A stretch of DNA of 64,000 bases, from the IMG/VR virus record IMGVR_UViG_3300047323_000320, positions 1 through 64,000 of that record; one strand, given 5' to 3'. The DNA comes from a virus. Numbering within the stretch: the first letter of the stretch is position 1; every line of letters begins with the position of its first letter. Positions 23,807 to 31,834 of the stretch are shown piece by piece. The position numbers and the translations under genes are program-made. The notes beneath the pieces were generated by a model. The model saw only the letters and a program-made list of their open reading frames with translations. It searched no databases and was not told the origin of the DNA.

Positions 23807-25147
23807 ATGGCAAACGGTTACTACACGCACTCGACGTATCCGGCCACGAACTCCGCAGGCTCGTCGGCCGCCATGCGTGCTGAGCTGGACGCGGTAATGG
23901 CGGGCTTCGGCCTGCTGCCGGACCCGCTCGGCCTGGGACAGAAGGGCTTCACCGGCGGTTCGTGGAACAACCCCGTTGTGACCAACGGCACGTTCACGCT
24001 CGGCACGCTCGACGCGATGGTGCTGGGCGGCGTCACACCGGCGGCGGCACACGTCACGACGCTCGGCGCGAGCGGTGCGGTCACGCTGGCGAGCGGCGGC
24101 AGTCTGACGGGCACGTTCACCGGCATCGCCGGCGCGATCCTCTCGGCGTTCGCCATTACCGGCGGCTCGATCAACAACGCGCCGATTGGTGCCACGACAC
24201 CGAACACGGGCAGTTTCACGCAGCTCACCGTTAGCGGCTCGGCGACGTTCAACGGGCCGATTGTCACGACGGGCGGTTTCGCGTCCGGCTCGGGCTCGCT
24301 GGAGCTGGGCAGCACGTCCGCATCGCAGCTCGCCTATATCGACTTTCACAGCTCGGGCCAGAATCTCGACTATGACGCGCGAATTGGAGTCGTAGGCGGC
24401 GGTGGCACGCTGGGTCAGGGCGCGATGAGCTACACGGCGGCGTCGCACGCGTTCAACACGCGGCCGACGTTCGCCGGCGCCGTGCCGTGGGACGCGGGCA
24501 ACCTGCCCAATCCGTTCCAGACGACCGGCGGGCATATCACGGGCGCGACGACGTTTGATCTGCGGCCGACGTTCAATGGCTCGATCCCCTGGGACCATCT
24601 GAATCTGCCCTCGCCGTTCCAGACGACCGGCGGCATTATCACCGGCGCGACGCAGTTCTCCAGCCGGCCGACATTCAACGGCGCAACGCCCTGGGATACG
24701 AGCAACTTCAACCCCGGCAGCTACGTCGCGTTCGGGCAGACCGCGACGTATGCGGACTCGGCCCTCGCGCTGCGCTCGGGTGCGAACCCAGCCGGCAGCC
24801 GCATGGTGTTCAACTGGTCGGGCCAGGGCGGCCAGCCTCAGTGGGTGTGGGGCGGCGCCGATGGCGTCAACATGTACGTCTACAACCCGTCGAACTTCAG
24901 CGTCAGCTGGGCGGCTAACGCCGGGGCCGCCAGCAGCGTCGGCGGTGTGTCCAACCCGGCGACGAATGGCTCTACCTGCCAGTGGACCACGGGCATTGTG
25001 GAGTTCGGACCCCTGACACCGGGCGGAACCATGAACGCTTCGGCGCCTTACGTCATGGTCGGCTGGCGTACCACGGACAGCGGTTTTCTATCCGTGAATG
25101 ACGGCGGTCATAACTGGATTCGCTGTGTTGCTTTAAGGAACCAGTAA
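23807..25147 (+). CDS. Tail fibre protein with RPTFNGxxPWD repeats
   Basis: The 446-residue fibre opens with a podovirus-like attachment segment (ANGYYTHSTYPATNSAGSSAAMRAELDAVMAGF). It continues with a triple-helix-type Gly/Thr-rich stalk, then three units of RPTFxGxxPWDxxNxxxPFQTTGG with ITGAT linkers (about residues 217-305), and a C-terminal tip (GGTMNASAPYVMVGWRTTDSGF). It starts 5 bp after the tail-hub stop. The next gene is a likely fibre assembly factor. Confidence 0.8.
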   Translation: MANGYYTHSTYPATNSAGSSAAMRAELDAVMAGFGLLPDPLGLGQKGFTGGSWNNPVVTNGTFTLGTLDAMVLGGVTPAAAHVTTLGASGAVTLASGGSLTGTFTGIAGAILSAFAITGGSINNAPIGATTPNTGSFTQLTVSGSATFNGPIVTTGGFASGSGSLELGSTSASQLAYIDFHSSGQNLDYDARIGVVGGGGTLGQGAMSYTAASHAFNTRPTFAGAVPWDAGNLPNPFQTTGGHITGATTFDLRPTFNGSIPWDHLNLPSPFQTTGGIITGATQFSSRPTFNGATPWDTSNFNPGSYVAFGQTATYADSALALRSGANPAGSRMVFNWSGQGGQPQWVWGGADGVNMYVYNPSNFSVSWAANAGAASSVGGVSNPATNGSTCQWTTGIVEFGPLTPGGTMNASAPYVMVGWRTTDSGFLSVNDGGHNWIRCVALRNQ

Positions 25148-25157
25148 AGGAAAAGCT

Positions 25158-25565
25158 ATGAGAACAAGTGCCCAGCTGTCGTGGTGCCTTAGAAAGCTGT
25201 TCCCCGGCACGCAGAACGGCGTCGATTACCTGATTGGTCAGGAAACTGACCTGGCAGGCAACCAGATCGCCGACGCAAAAATCTATCAGTGGAGCCGGGA
25301 AGATTTAAAGCAACCGGATGAAGCCGCGTTAGCGAGCGCTCTTGCCAGATACGCGCAGGAGTATGCGCAGCTCGTGGCCGCAGCGAAGGCGCGGGACCAG
25401 CGTACGCCCCTGCTGGCTCACGCCGACGCGCTGATCCACACGGCCGAAGATGCCGGACAGACCGACAGACTCCCCGCGCTGCGAGCGTACCGCCAGGCGC
25501 TGCGCGACGTGCCGCAGCAACCTGGTTTTCCGACACAAATCAGCTGGCCCACGATGCCGGCGTAA
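25158..25565 (+). CDS. Tail fibre assembly-like protein
   Basis: The 135-residue protein follows the fibre gene. It has the layout of fibre chaperones: N-terminal FPGTQNGVDYLIGQETDLAGNQIADAKIYQWSREDLKQP, then Ala-rich helices, and a C-terminal LPALRAYRQALRDVPQQPGFPTQISWPTMPA, the typical ALRAYRQALRD(V/I)...P..ISWP signature of phage tail assembly proteins. It probably helps the trimeric fibre fold. Confidence 0.8.
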   Translation: MRTSAQLSWCLRKLFPGTQNGVDYLIGQETDLAGNQIADAKIYQWSREDLKQPDEAALASALARYAQEYAQLVAAAKARDQRTPLLAHADALIHTAEDAGQTDRLPALRAYRQALRDVPQQPGFPTQISWPTMPA

Positions 25566-25573
25566 CTGGAGCA

Positions 25574-25777
25574 ATGACGATGATTGAAACCTACACCCTG
25601 ACGCTGCCGAAAGCCGGCATGGACCTGGTTATCGCGGGCCTCGCTGAGCTGCCGTACCGGTCGGCCAAGCCGTTTATCGAAGAGGCAATGCGCCAGTTCA
25701 TCGCACAGGAAGCAGCCGCAGGCGTGCCGCAACCTGGCGGCGAAACCGAACCGGAGCCGCCGGCGGCCGCCGACTAA
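25574..25777 (+). CDS. Small hypothetical protein (67 aa)
   Basis: The protein begins MTMIETYTLTLPKAGMDLVIAGLAELPYRSAKPFIEEAM and ends in a Pro/Glu-rich tail. The LAELPYRSAKPFIEEAMRQ helix resembles small phage proteins found next to fibre and lysis genes. It has an AGCAATGACG start with an upstream GGAG. A terminator follows. Confidence 0.6.
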   Translation: MTMIETYTLTLPKAGMDLVIAGLAELPYRSAKPFIEEAMRQFIAQEAAAGVPQPGGETEPEPPAAAD

Positions 25778-25797
25778 CGCGCACACGCGCAGCACGC

Positions 25798-25824
25798 AAA
25801 GGGACGCTTCGGCGTCCCTTTCGC
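25798..25824 (+). terminator. Rho-independent terminator before the lysis genes
   Basis: AAAGGGACGC-TTCG-GCGTCCCTTT is a perfect 10-bp stem with a UUCG-type tetraloop, separating the fibre block from the lysis block. Confidence 0.85.
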
Positions 25825-25840
25825 ATTTCTGGAGCCCGAC

Positions 25841-26071
25841 ATGACCTTGATTGACGACGTGAAGAAAGTGCTGCTGCGTTCGTGGTCCGTACGCCTCACC
25901 GTGTTGTCCGCCGTCGCGGGCGCACTCGCACAGTTTCAGGACCAGCTCCCCGCGATCCAGCCGTATGTGCCGGCGCACCTGCTGGGTCCGCTCTCGATTG
26001 CCTGCGCGCTCGGCGCGACGGTCGCGCGCGTGATCCGCCAGGAAAGTATCTCCGGGGCGCCGCATGAATGA
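25841..26071 (+). CDS. Holin
   Basis: The 76-residue protein has a basic N-terminus (DDVKKVLLRSWSVRLTVL) and two hydrophobic stretches (about residues 18-32 and 48-64: LLGPLSIACALGATVARVI) typical of short phage holins. It overlaps the lysozyme gene by 8 bp and starts after CTGGAGCCCGAC. It would form the inner-membrane lesion that releases the endolysin at lysis. Confidence 0.8.
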   Translation: MTLIDDVKKVLLRSWSVRLTVLSAVAGALAQFQDQLPAIQPYVPAHLLGPLSIACALGATVARVIRQESISGAPHE

Positions 26072-26564
26072 CTACGAGCTGACGCTGGATGACCTGACGC
26101 TCACGAAGGCTTCAGAGAACTGCAAGCTCATCGCTTACCCCGATCCAGCATCGCCCCTCGCGCGCGGCACAGGCGCTTCAGGCGCCCCGTGGACGATCGG
26201 CTGGGGGCATACCGGCCCCGAAGTCCACCAGGGCCTTGTATGGACCCAGGCACAGGCCGATGCGCAGCTGCTCGCCGACATGGCGCGCGCCGAAGCGAAC
26301 GTGCGCGCATTCGTGAAGGTCCCGCTCTCGCGCGAGGAATTCATCGCGCTCTGTGACTTCGCTTTCAACATCGGCAACCAGGCGTTCGACACGTCGACGC
26401 TGCTGGCCAAGCTGAACCGCTACGACCTGGAAGGCGCGATCGCAGAGTTCGCGAAGTGGAACAAGGCGGGCGGCCGGGTGCTGAACGGTCTCATCAGGCG
26501 CCGCGACGGCGAGAAAGCGCTGTTCCTTCTCGGCTGTGACTTCTCGGAGAGCGCCCATGTTTAA
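26064..26564 (+). CDS. Endolysin, T4-lysozyme-type muramidase (GH24)
   Basis: The 166-residue enzyme cleaves the MurNAc-GlcNAc bond of peptidoglycan. The catalytic glutamate lies in KASENCKLIAYPDP (E18), with D27 and the T44 in PWTIGWGHT as the supporting residues. The C-terminal RVLNGLIRRRDGEKALFL is the usual GH24 ending. No signal-anchor is present, so export depends on the holin. It overlaps the holin and the Rz gene. Confidence 0.92.
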   Translation: MNDYELTLDDLTLTKASENCKLIAYPDPASPLARGTGASGAPWTIGWGHTGPEVHQGLVWTQAQADAQLLADMARAEANVRAFVKVPLSREEFIALCDFAFNIGNQAFDTSTLLAKLNRYDLEGAIAEFAKWNKAGGRVLNGLIRRRDGEKALFLLGCDFSESAHV

Positions 26565-27066
26565 CCCCTACGTCCTCATCGGCGTTCTCGTCACCTGGCT
26601 CGCCACGCTCGGCGCGGTCTACGTGAAAGCAACCAGCGACGAACACGCGCGCGACATCGCAGCCAGCGCCAAGGTGCTTGAACAGAAGCTCGCGGCCGCC
26701 GAATCAGATTGGGCTACGAACTATCAGGCGGCTCTGGAACTGGAGCAGGAGAAACAGGCCAATGAACGCAAGCGTTTATCTCATTCACATGCTGTTGCGG
26801 TGGCTGTGGCAGCGGACCCGAAAGCTCGCGATTGTGGTCTGTCTGCTGACTCTCTCGGGGTGCTTATCGGCTCCATCCGTGCCGCCAACGGCGCCCAGGA
26901 TGCCGCCCCCGGCGGCGGCAATGGTGGACTGCAACCCGGCGACGGAACCGCCGGACGGAACCCTGGCGGGAGTGTCGTTCGCGCTGGACAGCACGGCGTG
27001 GACGCTCTCAGCGTGCCGCCTGGCGTTCAGGGAACTGCGGGGCTGGGTCAATCAAACGTGGAGTAA
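26557..27066 (+). CDS. Rz: Inner-membrane spanin Rz
   Basis: Start 26557 (MFNPYVLIGVLVTWLATLGAVYVKA) gives an N-terminal membrane anchor at residues about 4-24, followed by a coiled-coil periplasmic part (ASAKVLEQKLAAAESDWATNYQAALELEQEKQANERKR) and a Gly-rich C-terminus. This is the i-spanin layout. It overlaps the endolysin by 8 bp and contains the Rz1 gene in another frame. It fuses inner and outer membranes with Rz1 in the last lysis step. Confidence 0.85.
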   Translation: MFNPYVLIGVLVTWLATLGAVYVKATSDEHARDIAASAKVLEQKLAAAESDWATNYQAALELEQEKQANERKRLSHSHAVAVAVAADPKARDCGLSADSLGVLIGSIRAANGAQDAAPGGGNGGLQPGDGTAGRNPGGSVVRAGQHGVDALSVPPGVQGTAGLGQSNVE

Positions 27067-27070
27067 ATAA
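26762..27070 (+). CDS. Rz1: Outer-membrane lipoprotein spanin Rz1 (nested in Rz)
   Basis: The gene lies out of frame inside Rz, starting at 26762 (MNASVYLIHMLLRW). The signal peptide ends in LTLSGC, a lipobox giving a lipidated Cys, followed by a proline-rich segment (LSAPSVPPTAPRMPPPAA) as in o-spanins. At 102 residues it is longer than the usual Rz1 because the reading frame continues to the end of Rz. It pairs with Rz across the periplasm. Confidence 0.82.
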   Translation: MNASVYLIHMLLRWLWQRTRKLAIVVCLLTLSGCLSAPSVPPTAPRMPPPAAAMVDCNPATEPPDGTLAGVSFALDSTAWTLSACRLAFRELRGWVNQTWSK

Positions 27071-27071
27071 C

Positions 27072-28292
27072 ATGGCGGGACTCATCAACGACGCAACGGG
27101 CGCCGCGCAGATGGCGCCGGCCGCGCAGGCGACGACCACGAACGCGACCGCTGGCCAGGCCACGTCGACCAACGCGACGGCGACCGGGTACGACCCGGCG
27201 AAGTCGAATTCGGCGAGCTACAACGCGACGACCGGCAACGCAGCAAGCGCGGCACTCGCGACCAATACCGTCGATGGAAAACAGACCGTCGCGGGCCAGC
27301 TCAAAGACATCATGAGCGACAATTCGCCGCTGCTGCAGCAGGCACGCGCGAACTCGCTTCAGCAGGCGAACTCGCGGGGCCTCGTGAATAGCTCGATGGC
27401 TCAGAGCGGCGCTGATGCGGCCGTGCTGTCGACGGCGCTGCCGATCGCGCAGCAGGACGCAACCACGTACTTCCAGAACGGTACGAACACAGCGGCGGCC
27501 ACGAACCAGAACAGCCAGTACAACGCGACGAACCAGCAGGACATGACCAAGACGAATCTTGGTTTCACGAACTCGGCGAGCGCGGCGAACGCAGCGAATC
27601 AGCAGCAGACGAACCTGGCCAACCAGAACGCGACGAACACGGCTTCGCAGTTCGGCGCGGCCGCACAGAACGCGGCCAGCTCGCAGAACGCCCAGCAGGC
27701 TACGGCGGTATCGCAGTCGAATGCGCAGAATCAGACCAGCGTATCGCAATCGAACGCGCAGGCCGCCAACAGCACGAGCCAGTTCAACGCAACCGCGTCG
27801 AACAATCAGGCGCTTGCGCAGATGGACAACGACCTCAAGGCGTTTCTCGATACGCAGGACAACGCCAACAAGATCACGCTGCAGGCGATGGACGGTGCGA
27901 CGAAAACGACGCTGGCCAACATCCAGGCGCAATACCAGGAAGCGCTGCAGTCCTCGCAGTCGGCCAGCGACATCTACAAGACAATCGTCGGCAACATCAG
28001 TTCGATCATGACCAACAAGGACATGGACGCGTCGGCCAAGCAAACCGCCGTCAACCAGCAGACCGCGCTGCTGCAGTCGGGGCTGAAGGTGGCGGGCGCC
28101 GTGTCGAACGTGGACCTGAGCCAGCTACTCAACTTCGACCTGAGCAGTTCAGTTCCGCAGCCGGACTACTCGGGCTCCAGTGGCCTGCACAGCACGTATG
28201 TGCCGCCGTGGGCGGACATCAACACGGGCGGCCGCAGCGGCAACGGCGGCGGACCCGGCGGTGGCAACGGTGGCAACGGCGGTGGAGAGTAA
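27072..28292 (+). CDS. Ala/Gln/Asn-rich internal virion protein
   Basis: The 406-residue protein is dominated by Ala, Asn, Gln, Ser and Thr with repeated NATN and QSNAQ stretches. It has a short structured helix region near residues 245-330 and a Gly-rich tail. It starts 2 bp after Rz1. The composition and position (between lysis genes and the giant protein) fit an ejected internal or tail-tube-forming virion protein of podoviruses. Confidence 0.6.
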   Translation: MAGLINDATGAAQMAPAAQATTTNATAGQATSTNATATGYDPAKSNSASYNATTGNAASAALATNTVDGKQTVAGQLKDIMSDNSPLLQQARANSLQQANSRGLVNSSMAQSGADAAVLSTALPIAQQDATTYFQNGTNTAAATNQNSQYNATNQQDMTKTNLGFTNSASAANAANQQQTNLANQNATNTASQFGAAAQNAASSQNAQQATAVSQSNAQNQTSVSQSNAQAANSTSQFNATASNNQALAQMDNDLKAFLDTQDNANKITLQAMDGATKTTLANIQAQYQEALQSSQSASDIYKTIVGNISSIMTNKDMDASAKQTAVNQQTALLQSGLKVAGAVSNVDLSQLLNFDLSSSVPQPDYSGSSGLHSTYVPPWADINTGGRSGNGGGPGGGNGGNGGGE

Positions 28293-28301
28293 GAGGCGAC
28301 C

Positions 28302-28757
28302 ATGACAATTACATACGGGACCGAAAGCGTCGCGGAAGTGCGGCGCGACATTGAGCCCCTTCTGGAGCTGCATTACGAAGAAGTTGCCATGCACAAGGAC
28401 GCTATCTCACTGGCGCCCGATTGGGCGCGGTATGAAGCGCTCGAAGCTGGCAACCGCCTCATGGCATTCACCGCGCGCGACGACGGCCGGCTGATTGGCT
28501 ATAGCGCCTGGTTCATGGATATGCACATCCATTACGCCGGCGCGCTCATCGCAACCAACGATGTCATTTTCGTCCACAAGGATTACCGCAAGGGCTGTAG
28601 TGCGGGCACTGACCTGATTCTGTACAGCGAAAAAATGCTCAAACAGATCGGCGTCACGAAGGCCGTGTGGCACATCAAATTCGAACACGACTGGAGCGCG
28701 ATTCTGCGTCGACGTGGTTACGTCAACGAAGATTTCACGGTCGGCAAAATTCTGTAA
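28302..28757 (+). CDS. GNAT-family acetyltransferase in the virion module
   Basis: The 151-residue protein shows the N-acetyltransferase fold: strands leading to IATNDVIFVHKDYRKGCSAGTDLILYSEKMLKQIG, where VHKDYRKGCSAG is the acetyl-CoA loop (normally Q/RxxGxG/A). It starts after AGAGGCGACC. GNATs in virion gene clusters of podoviruses are recurrent, with unknown targets. It could modify a virion protein or be delivered into the host. Confidence 0.75.
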   Translation: MTITYGTESVAEVRRDIEPLLELHYEEVAMHKDAISLAPDWARYEALEAGNRLMAFTARDDGRLIGYSAWFMDMHIHYAGALIATNDVIFVHKDYRKGCSAGTDLILYSEKMLKQIGVTKAVWHIKFEHDWSAILRRRGYVNEDFTVGKIL

Positions 28758-28767
28758 AGGGGCGGCA

Positions 28768-29988
28768 ATGGCTATTACCGGAGCAGCAGCAATCGGCGCT
28801 GTGGCAGCGGGCGTCGCGGGCGTATCGACTACCACGCTTCTTGTCGCCGGCCTCGCGATCACGGCTGTCGGCTATATCACCAACAGCACGCTTCTGAAGA
28901 AGATCGGCGGCGGCATGAGCATCGGCGCGGGCGGTCTGAATGCAGCGCAGGGCGTCGCGGGTGCAGCCGGGGGCGCGGCGGATGCAGCCAGCACCGGCAT
29001 GGCCGCACCGAGTGTCGCGGACGTGGCGGGCGCGGGCTCGCAGGCAGCGGGCGACGTGGCAGCGTCGACCGTGGGCGCGGCGACCGATACCAGCGCTGCA
29101 GCGGCGAGCGCGGCCGAGACAGCGGGCGTCGGCGGCAACACGTTCGGCTTTTCGACGGGCCTGAGCCCGATGACCGATGGCGCGGCTTCGACGTTCTCGA
29201 CCGGCGCGCTCGACAGTGCCACGGGCGCGACCACTTCGCTCGCTGATACGGGCGTGAACACGGCCAGTTCCGGCCTGGTCGACCAGTCGATCAACGCTAA
29301 CCTGGCGTCGAATTCTCCCAATGCGCAATCGCTGGGGCAGAGCAGCGCGGCCGCCAACAGCAACCCGGCAAACGCGTTCACGCCGAACGCGAATGATCCG
29401 AACTCGATCGCGGCCAACACGAACACCGCTTCGAGCGTCACACCGGGTAGCCAGGCGAGCGGCGGCTATGGCGGTGTGAGCGATGGCACGAGCGCAAGCG
29501 GTGGACCGGCGGCCACGGGCGGGGCCGCGAACCCTGGAGCGAACGGCTACGGCTTCACGACGGATGGCACGCCCCCAGGCACCGCGACCGGGCAGGCTAC
29601 GTCGGCGATGCAATCAACGGTATCGCCCGTGCCGGGTCCGAGTGGCACGTATGGCATGCAGAACCCGATGGACATGTGGGACCAGTTCATGAACAAGGTG
29701 CAGACCACGTTCGGCGACATGGACAAGTACACGAAGAACGGTCTTTTCCAGACGACGGCGGGCCTCGCGCAGGGCCTCGGCCAGGGCGCGCTCTCGATGA
29801 TGTCCGAGTCGCAGAAACAGAAGCTCCTGAAGCAGCAGCAGGATTGGGAACACGCGAACATGTCCGGCGCGGCCATGCCGACAGTGGGTTTCAGACCTAG
29901 CACGGCAAACCCGTACCAGACGAATCAGGCGGGCACGTATCAGGGCGCGCGGCCGGCAGTCGGCCTCATCAACGCGGCGAAGGGGTAA
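28768..29988 (+). CDS. Gly/Ala/Ser-rich internal virion protein with hydrophobic N-terminus
   Basis: Start 28768 (MAITGAAAIGAVAAGVAG) follows AAAGGGGCGGCA. Residues 1-70 are a glycine-zipper-like hydrophobic segment that could insert in a membrane. The middle is a long low-complexity Ala/Ser/Thr/Asn region. The C-terminus carries a helix-rich part (DMWDQFMNKVQTTFGDMDKYTKNGLFQTTAGLAQGLGQG). The composition fits an ejected virion protein that helps DNA cross the host membrane. Confidence 0.6.
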   Translation: MAITGAAAIGAVAAGVAGVSTTTLLVAGLAITAVGYITNSTLLKKIGGGMSIGAGGLNAAQGVAGAAGGAADAASTGMAAPSVADVAGAGSQAAGDVAASTVGAATDTSAAAASAAETAGVGGNTFGFSTGLSPMTDGAASTFSTGALDSATGATTSLADTGVNTASSGLVDQSINANLASNSPNAQSLGQSSAAANSNPANAFTPNANDPNSIAANTNTASSVTPGSQASGGYGGVSDGTSASGGPAATGGAANPGANGYGFTTDGTPPGTATGQATSAMQSTVSPVPGPSGTYGMQNPMDMWDQFMNKVQTTFGDMDKYTKNGLFQTTAGLAQGLGQGALSMMSESQKQKLLKQQQDWEHANMSGAAMPTVGFRPSTANPYQTNQAGTYQGARPAVGLINAAKG

Positions 29989-29991
29989 CGC

Positions 29992-30633
29992 ATGGCAAAG
30001 AACGACAAGCAACCGCCGGCCGCCCCGGCGCCGGCCGCACAACCTGACGCACAGGCGGCCGCACAACCGGCCGCACAACCGGGCGGCACGCAGCTGAGCC
30101 AGGACAAGCTCATCGCGACCGTCCAGCAGAAGGTACGCGACAGCGTGCCGCCGCAGTTCCGCGTCGCGGTGCAGAAAATCTATCTCGCCGGCATGAAGCT
30201 CATGTATTCGCCGGAAACGCACCAGATCATGCTGCAGCAGCTGCAGGGCAGCAACTTCCCCGCGCAGTCTGTCGCGCGTGGTATCGCCGCGCTCATGACG
30301 ATCATGTATCGCCAGTCCAAAGGGCAGATGCCCATTCCGGCGGCCGCGCCCGCTGCGATCCTGCTCGCCTGTGAAGCGCTCGATTTTCTGGAGCAGACCC
30401 AGCACCTGCAGGTGACGGCGGACCTCGTGAGCGACACGGTGCAGCAGCTCGTCGCGATCCTGCTGCAGAAGATGGGTATGACGCCGGACAGCATGGCGGC
30501 TGACGTGCGCCATAACGCACAGGCCGCTGGCATGAAGGTCCCAGGGCAGGCGCCGCTGCCGACTGCAGCATCCACGCCCCCAGGCTCGACACCGGGCCAG
30601 GGCGGCCTCGTACAAGCACAGATGGGAGGCTGA
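29992..30633 (+). CDS. Virion-associated hypothetical protein (213 aa)
   Basis: The protein has Ala/Pro/Gln-rich ends with a repeated AAQPAAQP unit, and a helical core of about 120 residues (QFRVAVQKIYLAGMKLMYSPETHQIMLQQL..., ILLACEALDFLEQTQHLQVTADLVSDTVQQLVAIL). It starts 3 bp after the previous gene, with AAGGGGTAACGC as ribosome site. It is probably internal or tail-associated. No family is recognised. Confidence 0.6.
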   Translation: MAKNDKQPPAAPAPAAQPDAQAAAQPAAQPGGTQLSQDKLIATVQQKVRDSVPPQFRVAVQKIYLAGMKLMYSPETHQIMLQQLQGSNFPAQSVARGIAALMTIMYRQSKGQMPIPAAAPAAILLACEALDFLEQTQHLQVTADLVSDTVQQLVAILLQKMGMTPDSMAADVRHNAQAAGMKVPGQAPLPTAASTPPGSTPGQGGLVQAQMGG

Positions 30634-30634
30634 T

Positions 30635-31825
30635 ATGGCAGACCTTGGGCTCATCCTTGGCGCGGCCCTCGCGGGCGGTGTGGCGGGCGCTGGCGGCGCC
30701 GCAAAAGACGCATTGAAGTCGCAGCAGGAATACATGCAGAAGGATGATCTGATCCACCTGCAAAACCAGCTGGACGAACAGAAGCAGCTGCGGATTCAGG
30801 AGGCGCATCAAACCTTCCTCTCGGGCCAGCAGGACAAGCTGTTTGGCCATGAAGAAACGATGCAGGGCAGCCTGTTCGCGCACGATTCCGGCGAGAAAAA
30901 GCTGGACCGTGCAAACGTGCTCGATAACACGAAGCAGCAGGGCGACAACGCGATGGCCGTGGAACAGGTCCGCGCGTCGACGGAAATGGCGATCGCGTCG
31001 ATGAACCGGCAAACGTCGCTGGCCGTCGCGCGCATGGCGCACGCTGCGCAGTCGGTCCAGTCGGACGCCACCGGCCTGATGTGGAGCGTGGGCGTCGGTC
31101 CTGATGGCAACGTGACGACGCAGCCTCTCACCGGGCCCGATGGCAAGCAGCTGCAGGGGCCGAAGAATATCGACGCCGCGACCGGCATGTTTGTGAAGGC
31201 GCTCACCGAAACTGCTGACCTCGCCGCGAAAAACGGCGACACGGAAGGTCACGACGTTGCCGTGCAGCGCATGAGCATGCTGCTCTCGGGCACGCCGCTC
31301 AAGGATGTCATGGGCATGTCATCGACGGACGTGCCGCCGGCGCGCGCACTCGCCGCGCTGCAGACGCCGGAAGGCCAGGCGCACTACGCCGACTTCAAGG
31401 CGAAGTGGCCAAAGTTCGCCGCGCAGATGGAAACCGGCGGCACCGTTCCCAAAGGCGCGGGCGATGGCTCGGGCAAGACCAGCACCGCGCCCAATCCGTT
31501 CGCCAGCGCGACCAGCACGGGCACACCGGGAACGCCGCCACTACCGGGCAATGGTCCGGCCGTGCCGACAGAACAGGTGAACCGGCCGGCGCTTGTGGGC
31601 GGGCAGCTGCCGCCGGCCGCCGCTGGCTGGCAGGGGCGCCCCGAAGTGACGCCGCCAGCAGGCGTGGCCCCGGTTACGCCGGCCGCACCTGCGGCGCCCG
31701 CACCGGCCGCGCCCGCGCCGACGTTCGCGCAGTCCGTCCGGCCGCCAGCATTCGCCGCACCTGCGCCCAATGTTCTCGACCCGGTAGGCCAGGGTCTTAT
31801 CACACAGCAGATTACCCAACGCTAA
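30635..31825 (+). CDS. Virion-associated coiled-coil protein with Pro/Ala tail
   Basis: The 396-residue protein has a small-residue-rich N-terminal segment (LILGAALAGGVAGAGGAAKDAL), a coiled coil (EYMQKDDLIHLQNQLDEQKQLRIQEAHQ), a central globular part with MERL-like helices, and a disordered Pro/Ala/Gly C-terminal 120 residues. It is in series with the other internal virion proteins and starts just before the giant protein gene. Function unknown. Confidence 0.6.
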   Translation: MADLGLILGAALAGGVAGAGGAAKDALKSQQEYMQKDDLIHLQNQLDEQKQLRIQEAHQTFLSGQQDKLFGHEETMQGSLFAHDSGEKKLDRANVLDNTKQQGDNAMAVEQVRASTEMAIASMNRQTSLAVARMAHAAQSVQSDATGLMWSVGVGPDGNVTTQPLTGPDGKQLQGPKNIDAATGMFVKALTETADLAAKNGDTEGHDVAVQRMSMLLSGTPLKDVMGMSSTDVPPARALAALQTPEGQAHYADFKAKWPKFAAQMETGGTVPKGAGDGSGKTSTAPNPFASATSTGTPGTPPLPGNGPAVPTEQVNRPALVGGQLPPAAAGWQGRPEVTPPAGVAPVTPAAPAAPAPAAPAPTFAQSVRPPAFAAPAPNVLDPVGQGLITQQITQR

Positions 31826-31834
31826 GGGGCCGCC

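Noticed and set aside
22171-23808. 545-codon minus-strand frame
   Set aside because: Exact antisense of the tail-hub gene, without ribosome site or recognisable domain.
26678-26761. Longer start for the nested Rz1 frame
   Set aside because: The upstream codons give a charged stretch before the signal peptide; ATG 26762 gives a normal lipoprotein signal, so the longer form was rejected.
30302-31252. 316-codon minus-strand frame in the internal virion protein genes
   Set aside because: Antisense to two well-supported rightward genes, with His/Arg/Val shadow composition.
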